NCBI GenBank assembly: GCA_030673805.1
Contig: DAOVIH010000036.1
Span: 1-11,817, forward strand
Direction of reading: 5' to 3'
DNA length: 11,817 nucleotides
Source of the DNA: Candidatus Bathyarchaeota archaeon
GTDB lineage: Archaea; Thermoproteota; Bathyarchaeia; Bathyarchaeales; Bathycorpusculaceae
Position numbers and translations under genes: made by a program. This document shows positions 1-6,386 of the stretch, one piece after another. The notes beneath the pieces were generated by a model. It was given only the letters and a program-made list of their open reading frames with translations. It was not told the origin of the DNA and made no database searches. The first letter of the stretch is position 1, and each line of letters begins with the position of its first letter.

Positions 1-1
1 A

Positions 2-760
2 GCTGAGGCCATACGGAATCTAAAACGAAATAACTCGAATTACTCCATACAAGACATACTCAATTCTCTAAACACCATTGCAACTGGGTCTGGCTCTGAA
101 GCTGTAGCAGCCCTTTGGGCACGAAATTACTTAAGAAATTTGGCTGCATGCGGCTTTGTTGGTACTAGTGAACCACCAATAACAGAAGTTGTCCGAGCAA
201 ATCAAGTCTCTGTTGTTGCAATGTCTGGAGTCAAAGATCGGATTCAACAGTTTGTAGTAACAAATCTTCTGCAACGCATCTTTGATTCAAGAAAAGAAGA
301 GACAATTCCGCCAGTTATCCTAATCCTTGAAGAAGCCCATAGATTTGCACCATCTGCTTCTAGTGTCTCAAGTAGCGATATAAGTCGTACAATAGCTACT
401 GAAGGCCGAAAATTTGGAATCTGCTTAGTGATTGCTTCACAAAGACCCAACAGATTAGATTCCACGGTTTTAAGCCAATGTGTAACAAACATTATCATGA
501 AACTGAAAAACCCAGCAGATCTCAAAAGTGTCAGAGAAAGCGCAGAAAACGCAACAGAAGATGTTATAGATGAGCTTCCAAAATTCGAAAGAGGAGAAGT
601 ATTGATTATGGGTGAATCCTTTCCGGTGTCAATACGCTTCAACGTCAGGTCAGATAGAAAGACAAAACATGGTGGAAAAAACATCGATTATGAAGGTATA
701 TGGATTGCAGAAGCTGAAAAATCCAATTCAAAAAAATTTGATTTTCCAGACGAATTCTAG
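2..760 (+). CDS. herA: HerA-type bipolar DNA helicase/translocase, C-terminal part (5' end outside the window)
   Basis: An open frame runs uninterrupted from the first bases, so the start lies upstream; 252 residues are visible. The TTG at 140 is an internal codon, not a start. The fragment shows a hydrophobic strand ending in LILEEAHRFAPS (about residues 106-117 of the fragment), the Walker B/catalytic-glutamate motif of the FtsK-HerA ATPases. It then shows GRKFGICLVIASQRPNRLD, the sensor strand with the IASQRP signature typical of HerA. The Walker A half is off the window. HerA forms a hexamer that pumps DNA and works with the nuclease NurA and with Mre11-Rad50 in resecting double-strand breaks. 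Only 15 bp separate its stop from mre11, so the two are almost certainly co-transcribed. The assignment is firm; whether the missing half is intact cannot be seen. Confidence 0.93.
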   Translation, partial: AEAIRNLKRNNSNYSIQDILNSLNTIATGSGSEAVAALWARNYLRNLAACGFVGTSEPPITEVVRANQVSVVAMSGVKDRIQQFVVTNLLQRIFDSRKEETIPPVILILEEAHRFAPSASSVSSSDISRTIATEGRKFGICLVIASQRPNRLDSTVLSQCVTNIIMKLKNPADLKSVRESAENATEDVIDELPKFERGEVLIMGESFPVSIRFNVRSDRKTKHGGKNIDYEGIWIAEAEKSNSKKFDFPDEF

Positions 761-775
761 CCTTTTGGTGAAATT

Positions 776-1936
776 ATGAAGATTGCACTTGCAGCTGATT
801 TTCATTTGGGATATAGACAGTTTAACAGTCGAGAACGATTGCAAGACTATATTGACGCATTTATCAAGGTAATAAAGAAAGTTAAAGAAGCGGATGTTGA
901 CGTCTTTGTTATTGCCGGAGACATATTTGATAAGAGTCGTCCTCATCCAGGATTGATCCGCAAATTTCTTAAGGAAACATCCAGACTTAAGTGTCCCATT
1001 CTTCTAATACGGGGAAACCATGATTCTCCTCGGGTACTTTTTGAAAAATATGGAGGGGATACACTCCATTTGATTAATGATGTCTCTAAGATCATTTATC
1101 TTGACAGAAAAAATTCAACTTTCATAAAAGATGATGTCTGTTTTGTGGGGGTGGGATATGAAAGTTGTAATACGCCTCATGAGATCAAACGACAAATAGA
1201 ATCTGTAAAGACTAATGCAAGCAAAAAGATTGGAATTTTCCATCAACTTATGGACTTCCCGGGTGTGCCTGAGGATCGCGCTGATGTTTCACGTGGATTC
1301 CTTAGAAATCTTGGTCTCGATATCATCTTGACGGGGCACTTTCATTTGCCTTATTCGGAGAGTGGGCTTTTTAATCCTGGATCCCCAGAATATTGGTCCT
1401 TTGATCAGGGTGAATGCATCACGGTGAACTTGGACACTGGAGAAACAACGACAAAGCCAGCAAAGAAGAACGGTTTTTTCATTATTGAAACAGATACTGG
1501 AAAAGGTGATTTTGTTGAAATAGAACCAGCTCGACCGATGTTCTTTTTGACATATGAAACAGAAAATTTTTCGGAAGCAGTCCATTTGCCAAAAATTCGA
1601 GATTACTTAGAAAAATATAATTTTAAAGGTTCAATGATTAAGACTCTCGTTAAGGGGCAATCGAAACATGTCCGGACAAACCTTAAAGACTTGACATTGG
1701 GAGAGCCGTTAGTTTACAAAACTTCATCATTGTTGAAACACATTGGCCCCCTCCCAACTCAAGCAGATGTCTCAAGAGTGTTTTCGGAATACCTAAGTGA
1801 TAATGGAATAAACAAAATCACTGCCAAATCAATCGTTGAATGGCTCGAAAACAACAAAGAACAGCTGGGAATTTTAAAAGAAGGGGAGATGCTACAAGCG
1901 CTAAGGAATATCCTTAATTCAAAGAAAGTATACTAA
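776..1936 (+). CDS. mre11: Mre11-type DNA double-strand break repair nuclease
   Basis: A 386-residue calcineurin-like phosphoesterase with the full Mre11 metal-site set: D8-F-H10, GDIFD (D49), RGNHD (N81-H82-D83), H156 in GIFHQ, and GHFH (H188, H190). In the Mre11 family these residues bind two Mn ions and give 3'-5' exonuclease and endonuclease activity. The segment from about residue 235 on corresponds to the capping region and the C-terminal tail that contacts Rad50 in homologues. The length is normal for an archaeal Mre11. The ATG at 776 is preceded by GGTGA at 767-771 and lies directly behind herA, as in the archaeal herA/mre11/rad50/nurA clusters. Neither rad50 nor nurA follows; they may lie upstream of herA or elsewhere. 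Functional assignment is strong. Confidence 0.95.
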   Translation: MKIALAADFHLGYRQFNSRERLQDYIDAFIKVIKKVKEADVDVFVIAGDIFDKSRPHPGLIRKFLKETSRLKCPILLIRGNHDSPRVLFEKYGGDTLHLINDVSKIIYLDRKNSTFIKDDVCFVGVGYESCNTPHEIKRQIESVKTNASKKIGIFHQLMDFPGVPEDRADVSRGFLRNLGLDIILTGHFHLPYSESGLFNPGSPEYWSFDQGECITVNLDTGETTTKPAKKNGFFIIETDTGKGDFVEIEPARPMFFLTYETENFSEAVHLPKIRDYLEKYNFKGSMIKTLVKGQSKHVRTNLKDLTLGEPLVYKTSSLLKHIGPLPTQADVSRVFSEYLSDNGINKITAKSIVEWLENNKEQLGILKEGEMLQALRNILNSKKVY

Positions 1937-2116
1937 CAACAATCAAGATTCGTTGGTATCTTAATCACTACAACTTGAAATACATATGATTTTGTAGGAT
2001 GCATGACTCATATTTTCTTTTTGGATTATAAGTTCTCAGCATGTTTGTTTGCTTAAACCAATGTAGACATCCAAAAGAATTGACTCAGGACAATAATGGA
2101 CCACTTTTTGAGAGAA

Positions 2117-2126
2117 ACATATAAAC
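2117..2126 (+). promoter_or_regulatory. TATA box before the AN1-site-2 protease gene
   Basis: ACATATAAAC preceded by purine-rich GAGAAA fits an archaeal BRE plus TATA element. It lies about 26 bp before position 2148, which would give a leader of about 17 nt to the ATG at 2165. Because it falls inside the longer open frame starting at 2096, it argues for the internal start. Confidence 0.5.
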
Positions 2127-2164
2127 GACTATTTCATGTTTTAGCACTGAAAGGCGCCAATAGT

Positions 2165-2962
2165 ATGAACTGTCAGAAATGCGGACAGGAAACTTTTTTA
2201 CCATTCCAATGTCCATATTGTGGAGATAAGTTTTGTTCGGTTCATCGATTACCAGAAAACCACAATTGCTCGCAAATTGAGACTGCTCGTGCACCAAAAC
2301 AAGAAGACAATCAGTTAATTCAAAGACCAAAATCCTATGAATACACAGTCTCTTTTGGCACTCCTTCAATAGCTAAGTCCCGCATATATTTTGGCCCCCG
2401 GGAGCTCAGAGACTTGGCAATAGCTACTCTACTTGTTGTTGGAGTTGGCTTGTCGCTTTCTATATATTTTTATGATCTTGGCCAGATAGGATGGACGCCA
2501 CTAGTCTTATTCTCATTGTTGCTAACTATTTCTTTTCTCATACATGAGATTGCACATAAGATAGCCGCCCAAAGAAGAGGGCTGTGGGCTGAGTTCAGGT
2601 TGACACTTTGGGGTGCTGTTCTAACATTGGTATCTGTTTTTTCTCCCTTCAAAATAATCGCTCCTGGCGCAATTATGATTGCTGGCTCAGCTGGATTGCG
2701 GGAAATAGCACAAATATCGATTGTAGGCCCTGCCACAAACCTTCTTTTGTCAACTTTGTTTCTCGGCCTTAGTTTTGTGCCAAGTTTGTTTTCGTCTCTT
2801 TTCATGCTTGTCGCATTAATTAACGCATATATGGCCCTGTTCAACCTCATTCCGATTGGGATTCTAGACGGATCCAAAATCTTCAATTGGAACAAAAAAG
2901 TCTGGGCTCTAGCCTTTGTATCAAGCTTGACCCTATCGTTAGTTTCATTCATCCGAGTATAA
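2165..2962 (+). CDS. Site-2 protease (M50 family) with N-terminal AN1 zinc finger
   Basis: A 265-residue membrane protein. Residues 3-35 form a complete AN1 finger with spacing C-x2-C-x9-C-x2-C-x4-C-x2-H-x5-H-x-C. After a polar linker come hydrophobic segments and the metalloprotease motif HEIAH, then a second site NLIPIGILDGSK, matching the NP(x)nLDG motif of M50 proteases. Together these supply the zinc ligands (two His, one Asp) of an intramembrane protease that cuts substrates within the bilayer. The finger is presumably cytosolic and could select or dock substrates; this is inferred. The open frame extends back to an ATG at 2096, but the family finger begins right after the ATG at 2165. 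A TATA element at 2117-2126 and a weak GAAAGG at 2149-2154 also favour 2165. The gene stands alone after mre11, and the substrate is unknown. Confidence 0.88.
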   Translation: MNCQKCGQETFLPFQCPYCGDKFCSVHRLPENHNCSQIETARAPKQEDNQLIQRPKSYEYTVSFGTPSIAKSRIYFGPRELRDLAIATLLVVGVGLSLSIYFYDLGQIGWTPLVLFSLLLTISFLIHEIAHKIAAQRRGLWAEFRLTLWGAVLTLVSVFSPFKIIAPGAIMIAGSAGLREIAQISIVGPATNLLLSTLFLGLSFVPSLFSSLFMLVALINAYMALFNLIPIGILDGSKIFNWNKKVWALAFVSSLTLSLVSFIRV

Positions 2963-2992
2963 TAGACCCAGTAGACTAGATATCAGAAAGAA

Positions 2993-3301
2993 CTAGATTA
3001 GCTCGATTGTTACGTGAACGTCCTCAGGAACACGAATACGCATAATACGCCTCATCGCACGCTCCTCTGAGTCGACTTCTATAAGGCGCTTGTGGATACG
3101 CATCTCCCACCTATCCCAAGTTGGAGTCCCTTCTCCTGAAGGAGCTTTTAGGACTGGAACGCGGAGGCGCCTGGTTGGCAAGGGTATTGGACCATTGATT
3201 TTCACACCTGTCTTTTGGGCGATGTTCTTGAGTTCGTCGCATACAGCCTCTAGTTTTTTGTAATCCGTGCTTGTTAAACGTATTCTTGCTTTTCTGACCA
3301 T
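2993..3301 (-). CDS. rps10: 30S ribosomal protein uS10
   Basis: A 102-residue protein of the length expected for archaeal uS10. It contains the conserved ARIRLTSTDYKKLEAVC start, the loop with GPIPLPTR, the WEMRIHKRLIEV segment, and the end MRIRVPEDVHVTIEL. uS10 sits in the head of the small ribosomal subunit; its long loop (around residues 38-60) reaches towards uS3 and uS14. The ATG is preceded by GAGAGG (3305-3310), unusually close at 3 nt. In most archaea rps10 follows the gene for elongation factor 1A; here no EF1A gene is adjacent and uS10 appears to have its own promoter. Its 3' end converges with the site-2 protease gene, leaving about 30 bp between the two stops. Confidence 0.97.
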   Translation of the reverse strand: MVRKARIRLTSTDYKKLEAVCDELKNIAQKTGVKINGPIPLPTRRLRVPVLKAPSGEGTPTWDRWEMRIHKRLIEVDSEERAMRRIMRIRVPEDVHVTIELI

Positions 3302-3333
3302 GCGCCTCTCAATCCTAAATGCTGTTAGTTATA

Positions 3334-3346
3334 GCCAATATTTGGC
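3334..3346. repeat. Short perfect inverted repeat upstream of uS10
   Basis: GCCAA-TAT-TTGGC is a perfect 5-bp inverted repeat with a 3-bp centre, lying between the uS10 promoter and its start codon. An 8-bp palindrome ACGTACGT follows at once (3347-3354). It could be an operator half-site pair, but a repeat this short can also arise by chance in AT-rich spacer. Confidence 0.3.
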
Positions 3347-3370
3347 ACGTACGTTAGACGCTTAACCACA

Positions 3371-3378
3371 AATAAAAA
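3371..3378 (-). promoter_or_regulatory. Likely TATA box for uS10
   Basis: On the minus strand the sequence reads TTTTTATT, about 70 bp before the rps10 ATG. It would start transcription near 3347 and give a leader of about 46 nt. An inverted repeat at 3334-3346 lies in that leader. A weaker alternative is AAATATT inside that repeat itself. Confidence 0.35.
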
Positions 3379-3394
3379 CTTATCGACCAGACAA

Positions 3395-3652
3395 TCAACA
3401 TATAGGAGCAGTTTTCTTTCCAAGTTTGTAGATTAAAAATCTGCATTCGACCTTTGAAAAAAACTGCTCTCGGATGGTGTCGGTACCGTATAAACTAAAC
3501 TGAACCAATTCATATCCCGAGTTTAGGCATTGACTAAGATCTTCTAAAGTTTTTGGATAGATTGCTAACAAACAACACGTGGTATCAACGAAGGCATATC
3601 TAGTCGGTGAATGAAGAATACGGATTTTGAATGGTAATATTATGTGTTCCAA
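3395..3652 (-). CDS. Doubtful small protein of 85 residues, no family recognised
   Basis: The frame opens with TTG at 3652 and encodes 85 residues with no motif I recognise, rather rich in Cys (five) and hydrophobics. No ribosome binding site is visible. An AATATTTAA element on the minus strand at 3675-3683 lies about 26 bp before the TTG, so a leaderless transcript is possible, and that is the only positive support. It precedes uS10 by 93 bp on the same strand. It may equally be a chance frame in the 646-bp space between uS10 and the next gene. Confidence 0.25.
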   Translation of the reverse strand: MEHIILPFKIRILHSPTRYAFVDTTCCLLAIYPKTLEDLSQCLNSGYELVQFSLYGTDTIREQFFSKVECRFLIYKLGKKTAPIC

Positions 3653-3947
3653 TACAAACTGAAATGTAACTGGCTTAAATATTCACTTCCGAGAGTAGTA
3701 ATGACTAATTGACTGAAAGTTATCAATAGGATATCAAGGCAAAAAGGATGAAGAAAATCTCGAAGAGGCTTGAACAGTCGACCAACTAGTTAAGTTATTT
3801 GAAAAGAAAGTTTTTTGTGGCCATATTTCTAGGAGTGAAATATTGCTGAAAATTGCCTAAAGTAGTTATAGTAGCATTCAAAATAAAGCTTATTTAACAC
3901 CTAAATCGATAGTTAGAGTTGGAGAAGGCTTCAGAGCGGGAATCATA
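3653..3947. other. Non-coding spacer with a small hairpin
   Basis: No convincing gene is seen here. A short frame at 3748 (13 codons) has nothing to support it. A 7-bp stem, ATATTTC (3823-3829) with GAAATAT (3837-3843), has the SD-like AGGAG exposed in its 7-nt loop but no usable start codon after it. The promoter of the next gene lies at the right end. Confidence 0.4.
3889..3897 (+). promoter_or_regulatory. TATA box of the 204-residue unknown gene
   Basis: CTTATTTAA is a good archaeal TATA match. A start site about 26 bp on (near 3919) gives a leader of roughly 29 nt before the ATG at 3948, which includes GCGGG at 3936-3940 as a weak ribosome binding site. Confidence 0.5.
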
Positions 3948-4562
3948 ATGAACTTTGTAGAAATAATGTTAACTGAGAAACTCAAGGGTATAGACCCAGC
4001 TTTAGATATTTTGGGGTCCGATCGAAAAGTGCTTCAAGTTTGCTGTCAAGATCTAACGAACTACCTTAAGTTGCATTGGGAACTGGTCGGAAAAAGCGCA
4101 AATGAATGCAAATTAGTGGAAAAACTGGAAAGGTTTTTCAAAGAAAACCCCGAAGAAATCGAAGAGTTCCTAGCCGTCTGGACTGGAATATGGTTCAAGA
4201 AGTGGAAACAAAGGGTAAAGCTTTTGATAGGCAATCAGAATGCCAAGAAATGGAATAAACTTTCAAAGGTTCTTAAAAAAGCTGAACCTTTATGGAGAAA
4301 AATGGAAAATCGGCAAGAAATTCAGGAAATTATTGTTGCTACCCTAATTAGGAAAGGAGAAATCTGTGGCACCGACATTATTTCAGCTAACCTTCTCAAA
4401 ATGGAACTTGGCCAAAAAGGAGTGGAAAACCTGGATGATAAGGAACGAGTCTTTTCCGTAGTTAACAACTCTTTGAGGAGAGCTAGAGATCTTGCTCAAA
4501 GCAGGGGACCATTGATATTCGTAAAAATCGATAGAGGATACTACGATCCTATTCCCGAATAA
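3948..4562 (+). CDS. Conserved-looking protein of unknown function, 204 residues, possible C-terminal winged helix
   Basis: I do not recognise this protein. It is charged, mostly helical in appearance and cytosolic: no signal peptide or membrane segment is visible. Residues 1-110 are rich in Lys, Glu and Trp (for example VWTGIWFKKWKQRVKLL). The last 75 residues (from about 126, EIIVATLIRKGEI) read like a helix-turn-helix followed by two strands, with a basic helix VVNNSLRRARDLAQSRG and a terminal strand FVKIDRGYYD. That pattern resembles the winged-helix domains archaeal DNA-binding proteins use, but this is structural guesswork. The ATG is preceded by GCGGG and a good TATA box, so the gene is probably real and expressed from its own promoter. 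It converges with the eL37 gene. Confidence 0.75.
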   Translation: MNFVEIMLTEKLKGIDPALDILGSDRKVLQVCCQDLTNYLKLHWELVGKSANECKLVEKLERFFKENPEEIEEFLAVWTGIWFKKWKQRVKLLIGNQNAKKWNKLSKVLKKAEPLWRKMENRQEIQEIIVATLIRKGEICGTDIISANLLKMELGQKGVENLDDKERVFSVVNNSLRRARDLAQSRGPLIFVKIDRGYYDPIPE

Positions 4563-4640
4563 TCATCTAAATTATGTTTGGATTCTCAGATATGGCACAT
4601 AGAAATCTGAATCCAGTCAGAAGACAGAACCCAAAGGCTA

Positions 4641-4829
4641 TCAGAGAATTCTTTGTTGCTGAAGTGTTTTTGTCTGCCATGCGTACCTTCTGATTTCTGA
4701 GTGATCCCCGTAACCACAGGCAGCACACCTCTTCTTGCGCACATGGTATGCACGTCTTCCACAACGTCGACAATGGATATGAACTTTTTTGTGGGCACGC
4801 TTGCCAAAGGATGGTGTCCCTTTTCCCAA
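4641..4829 (-). CDS. rpl37e: 50S ribosomal protein eL37
   Basis: A 62-residue zinc-ribbon ribosomal protein. It begins MGKGTPSFGKR as eL37 does and has the four zinc ligands C20-x2-C23 and C35-x2-C38 around RRAYHVRKKR, followed by the basic IRRYAWQTK tail. eL37 binds 23S rRNA in the large subunit of archaea and eukaryotes. The start is TTG. It is supported by AGGTGA at 4836-4841, six nt upstream, whose last three bases are the Lsm stop codon. The stop-overlapping binding site and the 6-bp gap imply translational coupling with Lsm. The Lsm-eL37 pair is a known archaeal arrangement. Confidence 0.95.
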   Translation of the reverse strand: MGKGTPSFGKRAHKKVHIHCRRCGRRAYHVRKKRCAACGYGDHSEIRRYAWQTKTLQQQRIL

Positions 4830-4835
4830 AACAGG

Positions 4836-5084
4836 TCACCTAGGTGGCGGAGAAATCAGCACAACGTTGTCTCCTCGGACGATGATAAGCCCCAGTTTCT
4901 TCGAGTTTTCAACATTTGTTGTATCTTCTGTTTCCTCTAGAACAAGGTTAAGGTGCTGATCGAAACCTTTCAGTCTTCCCCTCAAACTCTTTCCACCCCG
5001 TAACCTCACGAGTACTACCTTTCCTAAGTTTAGCTCAAGTATTTCTGTTGTCATCTCGCTCATTTTTTGGAGCCTCGCGTGCAT
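4836..5084 (-). CDS. Sm-like archaeal protein (Lsm)
   Basis: A small Sm-fold protein, 82 residues from the first ATG. It shows Sm1 in LGKVVLVRLRGGKSLRGRLKGFD followed by HLNLVLEETED, and Sm2 in LGLIIVRGDNVVLISPP, where RG(D)N is the uridine-binding motif of the family. Archaeal Lsm proteins form heptameric rings that bind U-rich RNA and take part in RNA processing. Three in-frame ATGs exist: 5084, 5063 and 5054. The first would be nearly leaderless relative to the TATA at 5112-5120. The second has GAGG about nine nt upstream, so the true protein could be 75 residues. It is the first gene of the operon with eL37. Confidence 0.92.
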   Translation of the reverse strand: MHARLQKMSEMTTEILELNLGKVVLVRLRGGKSLRGRLKGFDQHLNLVLEETEDTTNVENSKKLGLIIVRGDNVVLISPPPR

Positions 5085-5111
5085 TTACTTCTTCAATACT
5101 CGGACTTATAA

Positions 5112-5120
5112 CATTTAAAC
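5112..5120 (-). promoter_or_regulatory. TATA box of the Lsm-eL37 operon
   Basis: On the minus strand the sequence reads GTTTAAATG, placing the transcription start near 5090. That is 6 nt before the first Lsm ATG and about 27 nt before the second. Confidence 0.5.
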
Positions 5121-5138
5121 CTATCTAAGCAAGAGAAT

Positions 5139-5170
5139 TATATTAAATCTCAGGATAGTATGGTACTATC
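5139..5170 (+). promoter_or_regulatory. TATA-like element followed by a perfect inverted repeat
   Basis: TATATTAAA (5139-5147) is followed by GATAGTA-TGG-TACTATC (5154-5170), a perfect 7-bp inverted repeat with a 3-bp centre. It sits where transcription would begin, as a repressor operator would. The element reading rightwards has no obvious gene of its own; a leaderless frame at 5160 ends after 11 codons. It lies between the divergent Lsm operon and the MCTS1-like gene and could act on either. CAGGATAGT recurs at 5214-5222. Confidence 0.35.
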
Positions 5171-5337
5171 TTTGATAAACTGGCAAGAAAAATAAACAAG
5201 AAAAAAAGTTTGACAGGATAGTTCATTTCGATTCGGCAAATAATGTTGCAGGTACTACAATCACATTTTCAGTTTTCCTATGAATCGAATATCACCTCAG
5301 ATTTGGAACAATGTCGAAAAAACAAAAATAGTGTTTC

Positions 5338-5345
5338 AATATAGA
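5338..5345 (+). promoter_or_regulatory. TATA box of the MCTS1-like gene
   Basis: AATATAGA is centred 26 bp before 5368. Transcription would start at about the GTG at 5368, giving either a leaderless GTG start or a leader of about 12 nt before the ATG at 5380. Confidence 0.4.
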
Positions 5346-5379
5346 TCCAATAATAATCCGCTCCAAAGTGAATACAAGT

Positions 5380-5907
5380 ATGCCGATTAAATACCGAAGA
5401 TACACAATCAGATCCAAAGAAGAACGAAAGATACTAAAAAAGATCTCCGAGCGTCTCAAGTTTGGAATTGAGATGATAATGAAAAAAGATTCTAGAATAG
5501 AGATTCTAGAAACGAACTTGTTCCAAATACTTCTTGTAAACAAAAAACCTTTGCTCTTCAAAACAGAAAACAGGTATTACCCCACGTTGTTGTTTAAAGA
5601 AATCTTCGATGTTTCACCTCGGATAATAATTGACATGGGAGCCATTTCTCACGTGTGCAACGGTGCCAATATAATGGCTCCAGGAGTTGTTGGTTTTAAG
5701 GGCTCATTTTTGGAAGGCGATATAGTTCTTGTAGTTGATGAGAAACATGGTAAGCCAATTGCCGTAGGAGAAGTTAACTACAACGCTAAAGATCTAAAGA
5801 ATCTCAAGCGAGGTGTTGTCGTTAAGACCTTGCATTATGTAGGTGACAAAGTCTGGAGTCTTGCTAAGGAGTTCATTGAAAATGAAGGGGGGACAACTAA
5901 GTTTTAA
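5380..5907 (+). CDS. MCTS1/Tma20-like RNA-binding protein with PUA domain
   Basis: A 175-residue protein. The N-terminal half (about 1-85) looks like the pre-PUA domain of the MCT-1 family. The C-terminal half is a PUA domain, with the diagnostic DMGAISHVCNGANIMAPGV, GKPIAVGEV and RGVVVKTLHYVGDKVWSL. Human MCTS1 has closely similar segments (IDKGAIKFVLSGANIM-type and NIHYLNDGLW-type, from memory). In eukaryotes these proteins bind the small ribosomal subunit and act in re-initiation and 40S recycling; archaeal members are presumed ribosome- or tRNA-binding. A GTG at 5368 would add four residues, but PIKYRRYTIRSKEE from the ATG at 5380 fits the family start better. It is apparently transcribed alone. 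Confidence 0.88.
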   Translation: MPIKYRRYTIRSKEERKILKKISERLKFGIEMIMKKDSRIEILETNLFQILLVNKKPLLFKTENRYYPTLLFKEIFDVSPRIIIDMGAISHVCNGANIMAPGVVGFKGSFLEGDIVLVVDEKHGKPIAVGEVNYNAKDLKNLKRGVVVKTLHYVGDKVWSLAKEFIENEGGTTKF

Positions 5908-6071
5908 ATTTTCAAGATGCTTATTAGTTTAATCAGGGTTAAATGCCCCACAAACCAGAATTAGAATAAAGAAAGGCTTAACTGTTGAAGATGAATAATT
6001 GAGGGTATTGGAAAGATTTGGCTAACTGGGAAGAACCCAACAAATTGATGTGAGGAGAGGTTGAGTAGATC

Positions 6072-6386
6072 ATGAAAACCGAGAGCACAGATGAGGTTGA
6101 TAAGACCTACCTGAAAGCTATGCCTCTCCGAGACTTGTCGGACTTGGAAATTTTCAAGAAGGAAGTTAGTCAGGGCAATATTCTAATTATTCGGATTGCT
6201 CCTCTTGCTACTAAAAACATTGAAGATGTAAAAAAGGCGATAAATGAACTGTGCAAGTTTGCAGAATCCTTACAGGGAGATATTGCCCGCCTGGGGGAAG
6301 AGAGAATTGTTATCTGCCCTCCACAAGTTAGAATTTGGCGGGGAAAAAAGCCAATTTCAGAGGAACCTTTTCCTACATCAGTATGA
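6072..6386 (+). CDS. sepF: Archaeal cell-division protein SepF, short form
   Basis: A 104-residue protein with the SepF core: YLKAMPLRDLSDLEIFKKEV, the strand NILIIRIAPLA, the helix EDVKKAINELCKFAESL, and GDIARLGEERIVICPP ending in the VRIW strand. SepF dimers bind the C-terminal tail of FtsZ and tether it to the membrane at the division site. Well-studied homologues carry an N-terminal amphipathic membrane-targeting helix; here only about ten acidic or polar residues (MKTESTDEVDK) precede the core. An in-frame TAG at 6066 prevents extension upstream. The strong ribosome binding site GAGGAGAGG at 6052-6060 supports this start. The 3' end overlaps the aCPSF1 gene tail-to-tail by 14 bp. Confidence 0.9.
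   Translation: MKTESTDEVDKTYLKAMPLRDLSDLEIFKKEVSQGNILIIRIAPLATKNIEDVKKAINELCKFAESLQGDIARLGEERIVICPPQVRIWRGKKPISEEPFPTSV
6344..6349 (-). terminator. T6 tract, candidate terminator of the psmB-aCPSF1 operon
   Basis: Reading along the minus strand, TTTTTT begins 24 nt past the aCPSF1 stop codon, inside the antisense of sepF. Archaeal polymerases stop at short U tracts and FttA assists there, so this is a plausible end of the transcript. No hairpin accompanies it. Confidence 0.35.

Noticed and set aside
244..684. A 146-codon minus-strand frame.
   Set aside because: It is antisense to the strongly conserved herA frame and shows no motif.
2470..2952. A 160-codon minus-strand frame.
   Set aside because: It is the shadow of the site-2 protease gene; the plus strand carries complete protease motifs.
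4567..4839. A 90-codon minus-strand frame over eL37.
   Set aside because: Another frame in the same place encodes eL37 with all zinc ligands and a proper binding site.
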